In this document: positions 37,381 to 45,736 of the stretch, one piece after another
Layout: each line of letters begins with the position of its first letter
Numbering within the stretch: position 1 is the stretch's first letter
Notes under the pieces: generated by a model
The model's input: only the letters and a program-made list of their open reading frames with translations
What the model was told of the DNA's origin: nothing
Database searches by the model: none
Program-made: the position numbers and the translations under genes
Source of the DNA: Bacillota bacterium
GTDB taxonomy: Bacteria > Bacillota > Clostridia > Lachnospirales > Lachnospiraceae
Length of the DNA stretch: 64,000 nucleotides
Assembly (NCBI GenBank): GCA_023443225.1
Contig: JAEZVF010000054.1
Coordinates: 1-64,000, forward strand
Direction of reading: 5' to 3'

Positions 37381-37398
37381 AATCAGTACCTCATCCTC

Positions 37399-39102
37399 TT
37401 AATACTGTTCTTCAAAGGAGATTTTCTTCATCTCAGAAATAGTAGTAATACCTTCTAATACGTATTTTACAGCACTCATCCGAAGTGTGCTCATTCCCTC
37501 TTGTAATGCCAAATCACTTATCTTATCCGCCGTTTCATTTTTGCTGATACTATCCTTTAAAGATTGGGTTATTGGCATAATTTCATATACCCCGATCCGT
37601 CCAAAAAAACCTTTTTGATTACAGTAAGGACAACCGGAAGGTTCATAGACGATCAGTTCAGTATTTACATCTATCCCAAGGAGTACCTTTTCTGTATTAT
37701 CTGCATATCTTTTCTTCTTACAAGAAGGACATAATTTTCTAACCAATCGTTGTGCAATCACACCGCTGACTGCATCTGCAATCAGATATGGTTCGATTCC
37801 CATGTCCACCAGTCTTGATATGGTGCTGGCGGCACTGTTCGTATGCAATGTACTTACCACCAGATGTCCGGTAATCGATGCTCGTATTGCAATCTCTGCT
37901 GTCTCACTGTCCCTGATCTCACCAATCATGATAATATCCGGGTCCTGACGAAGGATGGACCGCAGTGCAGAGGAAAAGGTTAATTCTGCTTTATTATTTA
38001 CCTGAACCTGATTAATACCGTCAATGTTGGCCTCGACCGGATCTTCTACCGTAATGATATTCACGCCTTCGGTATTGAGTTCACTTAAAGCAGTATATAG
38101 TGTGGTTGATTTACCACTTCCGGTTGGACCGGTTACCAGAATAATGCCGTGAGGTTTCTTAAGTATCTGATCAAATTTCTTCATTTCTTCTTCAGAAAAT
38201 CCAAGTTCTTTCTTCGCCTTTGTCAGTCCTTTTTTTAATGCGATACGCATTACTGTTTTCTCACCAAATACTGTTGGTAGAATTGAAACTCGGATATCGT
38301 ATTCCTGTCGTTCTACTACAATTGTGATACGTCCATCCTGTGGTTTACGCTTTTCTGAGATATCCATACCGCCGATAATCTTGATTCTGGCTATCAAAGC
38401 AGATAAGAGATTAATCTCATATTTCATAACTTCGTAAAGGATACCGTCTACACGATACCTGATTCTAACCGTTTTCTCCAATGGCTCTATATGTATGTCA
38501 CTTGCCCGCTGCCGAATAGCCTGTTCAATAATGGACTTTACCAGCAGTACAATCGGTGACTGATTCACATCTTCATTTGCAGTAGCTTGTTCTTCCTTCT
38601 CCTTTAGCTGTCTTTCCTTCTCTAAGGTATACCGTTCGGCCACTGCCATTACTTCAGAATTCCCATAAAAGCGGTCAATAGTGGCAGCTATCTCTCTTGG
38701 AGTAGAGATAACCGGATCAATCTTTAGATTTGTAACAATGGATAAATCATCAATTGCATTAATATCAAGGGGATCTGCCATAGCGACACGAAGTACATTT
38801 GGATTAGCCTTATGAAACTCGAATGGTATCATCATATACTTTCTAAGAATTTGCTCACTTACCAGTGAAATAACTTCAGATTCAATCATAATTCCAGGCA
38901 ATTGCACAATGTCCAGCTTAAGTTGTTTTTTAAGGGTTTTCGCAATTGTTACCTCATCCGTATATCCTAAATCTACAAGTGTTTCACCTAACTTCTGCTT
39001 GCGTTTCTTATGCTCCGTAAGAGCAGCTATCAGTTGCTCTTCCGAAATAATTCCTTCCTCAACAAGCATATCCCCAAGTCTTTTCTTTTTGTTTATATTC
39101 AT
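37399..39102 (-). CDS. pilB: Pilus extension ATPase PilB
   Basis: The ATPase drives pilus polymerisation. An N-terminal MshEN/GspE-N domain (LGDMLVEEGIISEEQLIAAL) precedes the motor with ASDIHIEP, Walker A GPTGSGKST, DPVEANIDGINQVQVN, Walker B IIMIGEIRDSETA and a four-cysteine site (CPSC...CPYC). MshEN domains in some PilB proteins bind cyclic di-GMP, so the GGDEF-EAL enzyme in this window could matter, but that is speculation. The start at 39102 follows GTGGAG; an upstream frame extension has no ribosome binding site. It is first in the operon. Confidence 0.93.
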   Translation of the reverse strand: MNINKKKRLGDMLVEEGIISEEQLIAALTEHKKRKQKLGETLVDLGYTDEVTIAKTLKKQLKLDIVQLPGIMIESEVISLVSEQILRKYMMIPFEFHKANPNVLRVAMADPLDINAIDDLSIVTNLKIDPVISTPREIAATIDRFYGNSEVMAVAERYTLEKERQLKEKEEQATANEDVNQSPIVLLVKSIIEQAIRQRASDIHIEPLEKTVRIRYRVDGILYEVMKYEINLLSALIARIKIIGGMDISEKRKPQDGRITIVVERQEYDIRVSILPTVFGEKTVMRIALKKGLTKAKKELGFSEEEMKKFDQILKKPHGIILVTGPTGSGKSTTLYTALSELNTEGVNIITVEDPVEANIDGINQVQVNNKAELTFSSALRSILRQDPDIIMIGEIRDSETAEIAIRASITGHLVVSTLHTNSAASTISRLVDMGIEPYLIADAVSGVIAQRLVRKLCPSCKKKRYADNTEKVLLGIDVNTELIVYEPSGCPYCNQKGFFGRIGVYEIMPITQSLKDSISKNETADKISDLALQEGMSTLRMSAVKYVLEGITTISEMKKISFEEQY

Positions 39103-39264
39103 GCCAACTCCACTTTCTAACATGACTTTCACTTCATGAACCAGAATCGTTCATGATCTTGTTACTTCCATCGGTATACACAAGTAAACTTATGATTCCT
39201 TCATAATATGGTACTATAATAAAACAACTTATCAATACCATTTGTTTACAGAAAATACCGTTTC

Positions 39265-39282
39265 ATAGTACATGAGTACTAT
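39265..39282 (-). promoter_or_regulatory. Dyad just downstream of the pilus promoter
   Basis: ATAGTAC (39265-39271) and GTACTAT (39276-39282) form a 7-bp dyad with a 4-nt centre at about +5 to +22 of the pilus transcript. It could be a repressor operator or a 5' RNA hairpin. Confidence 0.45.
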
Positions 39283-39293
39283 TTTTTTACTTA

Positions 39294-39322
39294 ATAGTAT
39301 GCTATTTTACATATATTGTCAA
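39294..39322 (-). promoter_or_regulatory. Promoter of the type IV pilus operon
   Basis: On the minus strand, TTGACA (39322-39317), exactly 17 bp, and TACTAT (39299-39294). The predicted start near 39287 gives a leader of about 185 nt before pilB. No cyclic di-GMP riboswitch was found in that leader. Confidence 0.75.
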
Positions 39323-39341
39323 CTATTAAAATTAAGTGAAA

Positions 39342-39379
39342 AATAAGCCGAAGCATGATAATATCTGCAACGGCCTATT
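39342..39379 (-). terminator. Terminator after the sigK C-terminal half
   Basis: In the minus direction AATAGGCCG-TT-GCA pairs with TGC-TT-CGGCTTATT, then TTTTT. It separates sigK from the pilus promoter. Confidence 0.75.
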
Positions 39380-39449
39380 TCTGATATTTTTTAATTTTTC
39401 AAAAAATCCTTTTTTAGTTACATTAAGTAGTTTTTATATCACGTCCATC

Positions 39450-39740
39450 CTAGGTAACTTGTTGTTCAAAGTTCTCTCTTAACTTTTTTAACGCCTTCTT
39501 CTCAATTCGCGATACATATGACCTAGAAATACCGATTTTATTTGCTATTTCCCTTTGGGTAATTTCTTCTTGCATATTTAAACCATAACGCATTTCTATG
39601 ATTTGTTTTTCACGACTAGTTAATACATGATTGACTAATTCATACAATTTCTTAATATTTCCTTGCAACTCGAGTTCATCCACTATATCAACATCTGAGC
39701 TTTCTATGATATCCAATAGATTTATTTCGTGACCTTCCTT
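39450..39740 (-). CDS. sigK: sigK, C-terminal half (regions 3-4), split by the skin-like element
   Basis: The frame is open from the element junction (39740) to the stop at 39450 and gives 96 residues, KEGHEINLLDIIESSD..., with a region 4 helix-turn-helix (TQREIANKIGISRSYVSRIE) of sporulation sigma-K. It has no usable start: the first in-frame possibility is a TTG at 39716 without a ribosome binding site. So it is not a stand-alone sigma factor. Joined at GAT to the N-terminal half 19 kb upstream it restores one 210-residue sigma-K. In Bacillus subtilis the separate equivalent is spoIIIC. Confidence 0.92.
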   Translation of the reverse strand, partial: KEGHEINLLDIIESSDVDIVDELELQGNIKKLYELVNHVLTSREKQIIEMRYGLNMQEEITQREIANKIGISRSYVSRIEKKALKKLRENFEQQVT

Positions 39741-39768
39741 ATCTGCTGCTGTTCTATTAGGACTAAAA
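39741..39768 (-). other. Right attachment site arm of the skin-like element
   Basis: On the plus strand ATC (39741-39743) and T are followed by GCTGCTGTTCTATTAGGACT and AAAA (39745-39768). The outer sequence is sigK coding. The arm is the inverted counterpart of 58910-58933 with 22 of 24 bases matching. Confidence 0.85.
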
Positions 39769-39774
39769 AATATT

Positions 39775-41325
39775 CTAAATCTTTTTTATAGCAATAAGTT
39801 CACAAGGGTCTTTCTTTGATATTACAATTTCCATATGTTTTGCATCATAGAAATAGATTGCTTTGATCAAATAATGAATAGAAGGATTTTTTTCCTCAGT
39901 TAGAGCTAAAGTTATACTATCACATGAATGAATGTACTGCTTTTTCCTTTGAAGTTCTTTTTTCCTTAAATATTCTTCTTTGCCTAATAGTTTATTCTTA
40001 TAATTATTATATAGCTTTGCTTCTTTTAACTGTATTTGTTTCCTTGCTCTTTCCACATCACTATCTGTAGATTTTGTTTTGGGATCAATTCTCTGGATAG
40101 CGTCGTCGGAACAAAAAACATTTTGATATACAGAGAGAAACGTTAAAACATTACCTTCTATTACCTTACAAAGTACATGTTCATGAGTACATTTGGTATC
40201 TGGTATAAACCGTCGTGAAGTACATTGGTAATATGGTTTTTTCCCTTGAATCAAATCCATGGAATACTGACAGACACCACATTTTATTTTCCCTTTTAGC
40301 ATTCCAACCTCATGAGTATTCCTGTTTCTTACTAGTTTTGGATTTTGTCTGCGAAATGTTTGTTGTACAGATGCAAATAACTCCTGTGATACAATACCCT
40401 CATGTGTATTTAAAACATGGTTCCATTCATCTTTGGGAAGTAGTACTGTTTTTCTACTTCCAATTTCCTTTACCTTATACTTTTTATTTACGGTAGTTCC
40501 AATATATACTTGGTTACGAAGTATCCGTATAATTGCATCCAAGGTCCAATAGAATTCCTTCCTTGGAGTATTTGCTTCGGTAAAAGTACTTTTTGCAAGA
40601 CTGCTGGTATGCTTACGTATCTGATCAGCTGGTGCAGGAACTCCGGATTCATTGAGTATTCTGGCAATTTCGGATCTGCTGTAGCCATCCTTTGTCATTT
40701 GGAAGATCCTTCTTACTATTTCAGCTGCTTCTTTTTCTATTACTATTTTTCCTTTTTCCTTTTGGGAGCGACAATATCCGTAGGGGATACCTCCACCTAA
40801 ATAATAACCTTTTTCCTGTTTGATTGTAAAAGAAGCTTTTACTTTTTGAGATAAGTCTTTGCTGTAATAATCATACATTATATTTCGTACTGCAATGTCA
40901 ATGGAGTTCACATATGGATGATAATGTTGATTATCATAATGATAATATTGATTATCATAATGATCATTTACAGAAATAAAGCGTACTCCCAACAGAGGAA
41001 ATACTTCTTCTATGTAAGTTCCAACCTCCAGGTAGTTCCTTCCAAACCTGGAAAAGTCCTTTACCAAGATACATTGAATCTTGCCACATTTGACATCTGA
41101 TAATAATTGCTGGATTCTAGGCCTCCTAAAATCGGTTCCACTGTAACCATCATCACAATATTCCACAAGTTCATATTGTCTTAATTCCAAATGATTGGCT
41201 ATGTAATTTTGGATTAGAACTATCTGATTTTCGATGCTATTGCTGTGCTTTGCGCTATTGTTAGTTACATCCAGATCATCTTCCTTTGATAATCGAACGT
41301 AGATGGCTGCAGACAAACTTCTCAT
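39775..41325 (-). CDS. Large serine recombinase 1, nearest sigK C-terminal half
   Basis: The 516-residue recombinase has the catalytic Ser13 in YVRLSKED, the SRFGRNYLE arginine motif, a Recombinase domain (about 165-275), a zinc ribbon (CGVCQYSM...CTSRR...CTHEH) and a coiled-coil tail. This is the plan of SpoIVCA-type enzymes. It lies 35 bp from the attachment site and from the sigK C-terminal half, the position of spoIVCA in Bacillus, so it is the leading candidate for sigK rearrangement. It has an odd insert, a 7-residue duplication (YDNQ-YH) in the catalytic domain, made by a 21-bp tandem repeat. Confidence 0.93.
   Translation of the reverse strand: MRSLSAAIYVRLSKEDDLDVTNNSAKHSNSIENQIVLIQNYIANHLELRQYELVEYCDDGYSGTDFRRPRIQQLLSDVKCGKIQCILVKDFSRFGRNYLEVGTYIEEVFPLLGVRFISVNDHYDNQYYHYDNQHYHPYVNSIDIAVRNIMYDYYSKDLSQKVKASFTIKQEKGYYLGGGIPYGYCRSQKEKGKIVIEKEAAEIVRRIFQMTKDGYSRSEIARILNESGVPAPADQIRKHTSSLAKSTFTEANTPRKEFYWTLDAIIRILRNQVYIGTTVNKKYKVKEIGSRKTVLLPKDEWNHVLNTHEGIVSQELFASVQQTFRRQNPKLVRNRNTHEVGMLKGKIKCGVCQYSMDLIQGKKPYYQCTSRRFIPDTKCTHEHVLCKVIEGNVLTFLSVYQNVFCSDDAIQRIDPKTKSTDSDVERARKQIQLKEAKLYNNYKNKLLGKEEYLRKKELQRKKQYIHSCDSITLALTEEKNPSIHYLIKAIYFYDAKHMEIVISKKDPCELIAIKKI
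40920..40961. repeat. 21-bp tandem duplication inside recombinase 1
   Basis: Two adjacent 21-bp units (40920-40940 and 40941-40961) differ at one base, G/A. They add seven residues in frame after VNDHYDNQ, a position where sister recombinases 2 and 3 have a shorter loop. Confidence 0.9.
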
Positions 41326-41384
41326 AATCTCTACTCCAATCTTTCATTGGTCTTGTTTCTACTACTAATCCTGACTACATTCTT

Positions 41385-42404
41385 TTATTGGTCTTTTTTT
41401 TCACTAACCTCTTGAAATAATTCTCTACATATAATTGCTTCCTGGGTATTATAGACGATAATCCACTCTGTTTCTGGGATATGACGTTTTGATATATTTT
41501 TATACAGGCATTGTTCTGTTTTTCTTCTAACCATATTACCAAGGTAGATCTGGTTTTCTTTTATTCTTTTGATTGTGCCTACCACCCAGGGGTTATCTGT
41601 AGCATATTTTTCCGAATGAAAGTATCCTAATTGATAAAAATAGCTTCGAGGAGAAGGAATACCTTTGTCATTTAAGAATTTTATAATTGCTCTGTTCGAA
41701 TATCCTTCTCTAGCCCAAAGGAAGATCTGCTTTACAACCGGTGCAGTTACTTTATCTACTACTAGTCTTCCTGGATTCCCTTCCTTGTATAGGTAACCAT
41801 ATGGCGGATGCGCCCCCTGATATTCCCCCCTTCTTTGCTTCATGTGAAGGGAAAGAGTGACTTTTTTGGATATCTCTTTCGCATAGAAGGTATGAATCAT
41901 ATTTTTAAAAGCTATCGTAAATCCTTCGTTGGCGGCACTTGGGGAACTACTGTCATAATAATCATTGACTGAAATGAAGCGTACCTTAAGTAAAGGAAAA
42001 ATATGCTCCAAATAATCTCCAACTTCGATATAATCTCTTCCCAACCTGGATAAATCCTTTACCAAAATGCAATTCACCAATCCCTTTTTTACATCCTCCA
42101 TTAACCGCTTCCATTCAGGTCTTAAAAAATTGCTTCCAGAGTATCCATTATCATTGTAGATACCTACAAGCTGTAAGTCCGATGTAAGCTTTCTATAATA
42201 CTCCAAATAGGCAATCTGATTTTCTATGGCACTTCCATTGGAAATGCCTATGGCTTTCCCGTTAGAAATACAATTGGGCACTTCAGTATCTTTACTATTA
42301 TCTGTCACGGAAAGTCTGACATAAATTGCTGTTTGGTAAACTTTTATTTCTGTTTTCTGGTCTACTGTGGTTGTCTGATCAGTTTTTCGGCTTTTGCGTG
42401 CCAT
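41385..42404 (-). CDS. Large serine recombinase 2, short form without zinc ribbon
   Basis: Catalytic Ser32 lies in YVRLSVTD, and the SRLGRDYIE motif, ND-YYD loop and Recombinase domain are present. The protein stops at residue 339 (VSEKKDQ), right where the other two continue into a zinc ribbon and coiled coil. These missing parts normally bind DNA and control directionality, so it may be inactive alone or act with a partner. Between the start and the Ser is a 20-residue basic extension. The start at 42404 has GGGAGGGAG upstream, 16 bp after the stop of recombinase 3. Confidence 0.88.
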   Translation of the reverse strand: MARKSRKTDQTTTVDQKTEIKVYQTAIYVRLSVTDNSKDTEVPNCISNGKAIGISNGSAIENQIAYLEYYRKLTSDLQLVGIYNDNGYSGSNFLRPEWKRLMEDVKKGLVNCILVKDLSRLGRDYIEVGDYLEHIFPLLKVRFISVNDYYDSSSPSAANEGFTIAFKNMIHTFYAKEISKKVTLSLHMKQRRGEYQGAHPPYGYLYKEGNPGRLVVDKVTAPVVKQIFLWAREGYSNRAIIKFLNDKGIPSPRSYFYQLGYFHSEKYATDNPWVVGTIKRIKENQIYLGNMVRRKTEQCLYKNISKRHIPETEWIIVYNTQEAIICRELFQEVSEKKDQ

Positions 42405-42420
42405 GAAATCTCCCTCCCAA

Positions 42421-43968
42421 TTAGTGAAATTCATCCCTGCACTTTAGAATCATATGAATTCGCTCTCCTTCATAAACCTTTATGGTATCTATCAAGCTTA
42501 CCGCCAAGTACCGATTTACAGGTTCATAACTTCTTTCCTGGTTTTTAAATTCCTGTAAAAGCACCTGATAAGTTAAGGTAGCTGTGGTTAACTTCTCTGA
42601 ATAGATCTCTTGTAAGTATGATTGTTCCTCAGCTGTTATCACTTCCGCCTTAAGATCATCGGATATCTCAAGTAACCTCTGTTGGTATCTTTGTATTTCA
42701 CCCTGTTTCATCTTTACCCTAGTCAGGAGTTTTTTGTTCTCAATAGGCTGTTGTTTGTTGGTTTGTAAGCATGGTAGTTCAGTGCAATTAAGATTTTCTT
42801 CTGACGAAAAAAAAGTGTCCAAATACCTTTCCAGAGAATAAAAAATGGCAGTCTCAAGATTTTCATTTCTTATCCTGTGACTGCTGCAAGCTTTCTTCTC
42901 TTTGTTTGTAGAACAGATATAATAGACGTATTTTTTATGCTGGTATGGGACCGTTCTTCGGACCATGCTATGGTTGCAATCCCCGCAAGAAAGAAGTCCA
43001 GATAGTAGATATACCTTCTTATTACCGGGAGAAACCCTGGTATCTTTGGTTAATAGCTTCTGGACCGTTTCAAAATCCTTACGCGAAATTATTGCTGCAT
43101 GATGATTTGGAACTCTAATCCACTCTTCCTTTGGTTTGTGAATTTTTTTTTGTATTTTATAGTTTGGGGTACTTTCTTTCCCTTGGACTAAGACACCAAG
43201 GTAAACCTCATTTTCTAAGATGCGCTTAATAGAAATGGCGGACCATTTAGCCTGTGGATTCAGCTTAAAACTAGTAGTATAATTTAAGCCTACATATTCC
43301 TTGTACTCCAGGGGAGAAAGGATTCCGCATCCATTCAGCTTCTCTGCAATATATTGTTCACTCATCCCCGATAATTTCCACCGAAAGATATCCTGTACAA
43401 CCTGTGCCGCATACGTATCAACCTCAAGCTTATTCTTGTCGGCTTTGGATTTTATATACCCATAGGTTGCAAAGGATCCGGTGAATTCACCTCTACTTCG
43501 TTTTATAGCAAGGCTACTTCTTATTTTTATGGAAATATCTTTTGCATATTCGTCATTGATCAGGTTTTTAAATGGAATCAGCAAGCAGTCCGAAAGATTT
43601 CTTTCCATTGCACTATCATAATGATCATTAATGGCTATGAACCTCACACCTAAAAAAGGAAATAACTTCTCAATATATCTACCTGTTTCTATGTAGTTTC
43701 TGCCAAACCGGGATAAATCTTTGACAATGATACAGTTTATCCTGCCGGCCTTGATATCCTCTAACATCAATTGAAATGCAGGCCGTTCAAAATGAACACC
43801 ACTGTACCCATCGTCAATTCTTTCTTCACAAAGTACAATATCTGTTTTCTCTTTTAAAAATCCCCTTATATATTCCTTTTGGTTTGCTATGCTATCACTT
43901 TCAGCCTTATCTCCATCTTCTTTGGATAATCGCAGGTACATGGCTGCCCTGTATAGCTTTTCTTCCAT
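42421..43968 (-). CDS. Large serine recombinase 3
   Basis: Catalytic Ser15 lies in YLRLSKED and the arginine motif is SRFGRNYIE. A Recombinase domain follows, then a zinc ribbon (CGDCNHSM...CSTNKEKKACSSH) and a coiled-coil tail, 515 residues in all. The start at 43968 was chosen because GGAG is 8 nt upstream; a GTG five codons earlier overlaps that site. It is the first gene of the three-recombinase run and is separated from nrtR by 100 bp. Whether it acts on this element or is left from another one cannot be told. Confidence 0.92.
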   Translation of the reverse strand: MEEKLYRAAMYLRLSKEDGDKAESDSIANQKEYIRGFLKEKTDIVLCEERIDDGYSGVHFERPAFQLMLEDIKAGRINCIIVKDLSRFGRNYIETGRYIEKLFPFLGVRFIAINDHYDSAMERNLSDCLLIPFKNLINDEYAKDISIKIRSSLAIKRSRGEFTGSFATYGYIKSKADKNKLEVDTYAAQVVQDIFRWKLSGMSEQYIAEKLNGCGILSPLEYKEYVGLNYTTSFKLNPQAKWSAISIKRILENEVYLGVLVQGKESTPNYKIQKKIHKPKEEWIRVPNHHAAIISRKDFETVQKLLTKDTRVSPGNKKVYLLSGLLSCGDCNHSMVRRTVPYQHKKYVYYICSTNKEKKACSSHRIRNENLETAIFYSLERYLDTFFSSEENLNCTELPCLQTNKQQPIENKKLLTRVKMKQGEIQRYQQRLLEISDDLKAEVITAEEQSYLQEIYSEKLTTATLTYQVLLQEFKNQERSYEPVNRYLAVSLIDTIKVYEGERIHMILKCRDEFH

Positions 43969-44068
43969 TCCATCACACTCCACAGAAGAGAAACAATTTA
44001 TTCTATATATAGTTCGTTTCCTTGTCCGTTATGATAAAAGGGTGAGAATTGCTGTAAAATTCATATAC

Positions 44069-44968
44069 TTATAGTCTATCAACACTAAAATTTCGTTTAT
44101 ATAATTTGGAGGGCCTATGTCCAAGCCCTTCTACACGTCTGTCCGTTGCAATAACATAATCCGCTATTTTTCTTCGGAAATTAGCCGTAAGCAGTTCCTC
44201 CCCCAGAATTGCTTCATATACGCGCTGCAAATCAGTTAACGTAAAATACTCCGGCAAAAGTTCAAAGGCAGACATGGAAGTATTTAAATTATCCCTCAGA
44301 CAGTTTACTGCATACGAGATAATCATACCATGATCAAAGGCAATTCCATCCGACTCCAAAATCTTATATTCTCTTTTTCTAGCTTTAGAAGTAAGATGTG
44401 TTTTTTCTTCTATATTTGCAGAAAGCTTAATCTCAGAATGAAACAGTTCTAACCGATAGGTTTTTATAATTACCTGACCCGTCTTCACCTGTTCTGTCTG
44501 AATATTTTGTAAGTGATAATTTACATGAAACCATTTTACATCTATTGCATCCTCTCCTGCATTTAAGTAGAATTCTTCTTCTGCTGCTAAGGCCATAAAT
44601 GAACAGGATATAATCCAGCCTCTTGGATCCCTTCCTGGCTCACTAAAACAGTGAAGCTGGGAAAGACTAATATCCGTAACTCCTGCTTCTTCCTGTAATT
44701 TACGATAGGCAGTTTCTTCTATCGTTTCTCCGGGACGTACAAAACCACCCGGCAATGCCCAATAATTTAGAAAGGGATGCTCCCCTCGTTTTATGAGCAA
44801 AAGAGATAGCTCTTTCTTTGGTAATTTTCGATAATCTCCCGTTTCTTTGTTTTGGATAGTAAATACCGTCATGTCCGCAGCAAGGGAAGGGGTTATATAA
44901 TCACTCTGACGATAAGCCTCCAGAAATTCTTTTTCCTTTTTCTTATATTCCTCAAGCTTTGGTTCCAT
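44069..44968 (-). CDS. nrtR: NrtR-type Nudix regulator of NAD metabolism
   Basis: An N-terminal Nudix domain (about 35-165; box GGFVRPGETIEETAYRKLQE then EAG) is joined to a C-terminal winged-helix domain (about 200-290; YFTLTDLQRVYEAIL, NFRRKI). This is the NrtR plan, in which ADP-ribose or a related NAD metabolite releases the repressor from DNA. The Nudix box has Lys where catalytic members have Glu (RKLQEE), a common change in NrtR regulators that no longer hydrolyse. It is the last gene of the NAD salvage operon it most likely controls. A Nudix hydrolase reading is less likely given the winged helix. Confidence 0.88.
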   Translation of the reverse strand: MEPKLEEYKKKEKEFLEAYRQSDYITPSLAADMTVFTIQNKETGDYRKLPKKELSLLLIKRGEHPFLNYWALPGGFVRPGETIEETAYRKLQEEAGVTDISLSQLHCFSEPGRDPRGWIISCSFMALAAEEEFYLNAGEDAIDVKWFHVNYHLQNIQTEQVKTGQVIIKTYRLELFHSEIKLSANIEEKTHLTSKARKREYKILESDGIAFDHGMIISYAVNCLRDNLNTSMSAFELLPEYFTLTDLQRVYEAILGEELLTANFRRKIADYVIATDRRVEGLGHRPSKLYKRNFSVDRL

Positions 44969-44998
44969 CATTTCCTCCTAACTTTGAAATAACCATTT

Positions 44999-45736
44999 CT
45001 ATACTTTATATTCAAAAGCCGGCATCAATTGCATTTTAAACAGATTCCTAACATGCATCGTATCAATCTTGGATTTTACTGCATCATCTGAACAGATTCC
45101 AGTACGAATATATTGATCCAATACAGCATAGGTAAATCCCAGGTTATCTTCATCGGTTTTACCACAAAGTCCATCAACCGGAACCTTCTCCACTAATTCT
45201 AACGGTAATCCAAGTACTCTTCCAATGGCCTTTAATTCAGTTACGGTTAATGACGATATAGGGCTGAAATCACCGGCACTGTCTCCATATCTAGTAGAAT
45301 AGCCAACCCAGTCTTCCGATAAGTTACAGGTATTTGCTACTCTGCCGTTTTTAGATTGGGAAACTGCATACAAAGTTGTCATACGTATTCTTGCCGGCAT
45401 ATTAAACCTTGTTTGATCTGACACCTTGAAAAGGACCTGTTCCAATTCTTGATAAAGTGAGTCATATGTTGTTTTTATATTAATTGTTACATGTTCTATT
45501 TGTAAAAAATCCACCAACTTATGAGCCATGTCGATATCCGACTGCATCCCATTTGGCATAAGAACTCCAATTACCCGATCTTTTCCTAAAGCCTCTACAC
45601 AAAGTGCAGCAACGATAGAGCTATCCTTGCCACCAGAGATTCCTACTATGGCATTACAGCCTTTTCCATTCTCCTCAAACCAATTACGAATCCAAGTAAC
45701 GATATCATTTTTTACTTTCTTTGCATCAAACTCCAT
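44999..45736 (-). CDS. nadE: NH3-dependent NAD synthetase NadE
   Basis: NadE converts nicotinate adenine dinucleotide to NAD with ammonia and ATP. It has the PP-loop GISGGKDSSIVAALC and the conserved GYSTRYGDSAGDFSPIS and PVDGLCGKTDEDNLGF blocks. At 245 residues it is the short form without a glutaminase domain. The start codon overlaps the nadV stop by one base (TAATG), so the two are translationally coupled. It is part of the five-gene NAD operon inside the skin-like element. Confidence 0.95.
   Translation of the reverse strand: MEFDAKKVKNDIVTWIRNWFEENGKGCNAIVGISGGKDSSIVAALCVEALGKDRVIGVLMPNGMQSDIDMAHKLVDFLQIEHVTINIKTTYDSLYQELEQVLFKVSDQTRFNMPARIRMTTLYAVSQSKNGRVANTCNLSEDWVGYSTRYGDSAGDFSPISSLTVTELKAIGRVLGLPLELVEKVPVDGLCGKTDEDNLGFTYAVLDQYIRTGICSDDAVKSKIDTMHVRNLFKMQLMPAFEYKV

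Noticed and set aside
39103..39290. Cyclic di-GMP riboswitch in the pilus operon leader
   Set aside because: It was looked for because C. difficile pilus genes have one; neither the GEMM-I tetraloop/receptor sequences nor a class II core was seen.
39450..39716. An independent 89-residue sigma-70-like protein
   Set aside because: The first start is a TTG with no ribosome binding site, the protein has only region 4, and the frame runs back without a stop to the element junction; it is the second half of sigK.
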